A DNA stretch of 6,260 bases from Verrucomicrobiales bacterium (GTDB lineage Bacteria; Verrucomicrobiota; Verrucomicrobiia; Verrucomicrobiales; DEV007), in the NCBI GenBank assembly GCA_023253615.1, contig JALRFZ010000565.1:1-6260 (forward strand). Reading direction: 5' to 3'. Position 1 is the stretch's first letter. Each line of letters begins with the position of its first letter. Under the pieces are notes generated by a model, which worked only from the letters and a program-made list of their open reading frames with translations, was not told where the DNA came from and searched no databases. Of the stretch, positions 5,702-6,260 are shown one piece after another. The translations under genes were made by a program, and so were the position numbers.

Positions 5702-6036
5702 GCGGGGAACTCGACGACCTCTTCGACGATGCCAACGGCGACCTCGCCGTGGGTGATCTCGAAGGTGCCGTCGTGAAATACCGCCGCTGTGTCGAGCTCG
5801 ATCCCGATTTTTTCGACGGGTGGCACGCCCTGGCGATGGCCTTGATGAAGACCGGGCGCCTCAAGGAGGCGATCGGCGCCGGCCTCAAGGCGACGACTCT
5901 CAAACCCAACGATCTCCTCGCCTGGACCGCTCTCTCGCAGATGTACGTGCAGGACGGGCAGATCGGCGAAGCCGAGGACGCCAAAGGCAAGGCGCGGATC
6001 CTGTCGCTCGGGGGCCGGATCGTGCGCGACGCGTGA
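5698..6036 (+). CDS. Small TPR protein translationally coupled to the foldase
   Basis: The 112-residue product is almost entirely tetratricopeptide repeats, helical hairpins that bind other proteins. Three units can be read: residues 5-38 (DDANGDLAVGDLEGAVVKYR, ending VELDPDF), 39-72 (GWHALAMALMKTGRLKEAIG, ending LKPND) and 73-103 (LAWTALSQMYVQDGQIGEAE). There is no signal peptide or membrane segment, so it should be cytoplasmic. The start is GTG at 5698. It overlaps the foldase TGA (5699-5701) as GTGA, and the next in-frame ATG lies inside the second repeat, so the GTG is well supported by both overlap and domain phase. Coupled translation suggests matched output with the foldase, but a cytoplasmic TPR protein could touch only the short N-terminus of that partner. 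No specific partner or function can be assigned. Confidence 0.85.
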   Translation: MSGELDDLFDDANGDLAVGDLEGAVVKYRRCVELDPDFFDGWHALAMALMKTGRLKEAIGAGLKATTLKPNDLLAWTALSQMYVQDGQIGEAEDAKGKARILSLGGRIVRDA

Positions 6037-6066
6037 GCCGCCTCATGCTTCCGTGGAAGGCGGCTC
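6035..6066. terminator. Hairpin between convergent genes, possible weak bidirectional terminator
   Basis: GAGCCGCCT (6035-6043) pairs perfectly with AGGCGGCTC (6058-6066), nine base pairs with a 14-nt loop. The loop has an inner TCC/GGA pairing. The stem overlaps the last bases of the TPR stop codon and lies 47 nt beyond the stop codon of the convergent minus-strand gene. There is no T-run on either side, so intrinsic termination is uncertain; it may instead stabilise mRNA 3' ends. Confidence 0.4.
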
Positions 6067-6112
6067 TCGGATCGTCGCGGGGAAATGGGGCGGGTCTTCG
6101 CGGCCTCCGGTC

Positions 6113-6260
6113 TCAGTCACCCACCTTCCGGCGCGAGGACTTCCGTTCGGAGCGGTGTTGTTTGGCGGCGCGGAGGCGTGCCTTTGCCGCTTTCGATGGT
6201 TTGCGTTTCTGGTAGCGCCGTCGCGCCCGCTCGCGGGCGGCGGCGAGCTTGGCCTCGGCG
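6113..6260 (-). CDS. arfB: C-terminal tail of a probable ArfB/YaeJ ribosome-rescue hydrolase (partial)
   Basis: Only the last 48 residues are inside the window, ending at the TGA at 6115-6113; the N-terminal part lies beyond the right edge. The tail reads AEAKLAAARERARRRYQKRK and continues PSKAAKARLRAAKQHRSERK, then SSRRKVGD. ArfB proteins are release-factor-like peptidyl-tRNA hydrolases that free ribosomes stalled without a stop codon. They end in a basic tail of the form R.PTKPSKAAKERRL..KK.RSE.K..R, which this matches in order and spacing (KPSKAAKARLRAAKQHRSERK). In ArfB that tail enters the empty mRNA channel. The GGQ catalytic motif would be off the edge, so assignment rests on the tail alone. 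A related release-factor-like protein is the main alternative; a lysine/arginine-rich ribosomal or histone-like tail is less likely. Confidence 0.65.
   Translation of the reverse strand, partial: AEAKLAAARERARRRYQKRKPSKAAKARLRAAKQHRSERKSSRRKVGD

Overview
The window is high-GC bacterial chromosomal DNA. It most resembles Verrucomicrobiota, or a related Planctomycetes-Verrucomicrobia-Chlamydiae lineage. Four things point this way: a short ceramidase-like enzyme paired with an HpcH/HpaI aldolase, a Trp-rich mini membrane protein, a PpiD-like foldase whose parvulin domain is not recognisable, and an intergenic repeat built on an ACACGGAA core. None of the six complete genes has an evident Shine-Dalgarno sequence. 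The taxonomic call is an inference from gene content and style; there is no marker gene in the window.

Layout. Positions 1-275 hold no secure gene. A minus-strand reading frame may begin at 46 and run off the left edge, possibly as the 5' end of an insertion sequence. Positions 276-506 (+) encode a 76-residue membrane protein. Positions 625-1335 (+) encode a secreted FKBP-type prolyl isomerase, which ends at a strong intrinsic terminator (1363-1399). The gene-free stretch 1400-1740 holds a composite repeat with two head-to-tail copies and two inverted copies, which can fold into two nested stems. Positions 2505-1741 and 3966-2515 (-) form a two-gene operon: an exported neutral-ceramidase-family protein, then an HpcH/HpaI-type class II aldolase 9 nt downstream. 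A 199-nt divergent intergenic region (3967-4165) separates it from a second operon on the + strand: a membrane-anchored PpiD/SurA-like foldase (4166-5701) and a small TPR protein (5698-6036) that overlap by 4 bases (GTGA). The right edge holds the basic C-terminal tail of a convergent minus-strand gene, probably the ribosome-rescue hydrolase ArfB.

How the genes may work together. The FKBP and the PpiD-like protein are both envelope-facing folding factors, and the TPR protein is translationally coupled to the latter. The ceramidase-like/aldolase pair looks catabolic: an exported hydrolase next to a cytoplasmic enzyme that cleaves or forms 2-oxo acid aldols. The substrate cannot be read from sequence, and the hydrolase lacks the serine used by true neutral ceramidases. 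The parts that stand out are the nested inverted repeat at 1438-1698, the altered active site of the ceramidase homologue and the apparent loss of the parvulin active site in the foldase. I see no CRISPR array, tRNA, rRNA or defence system.
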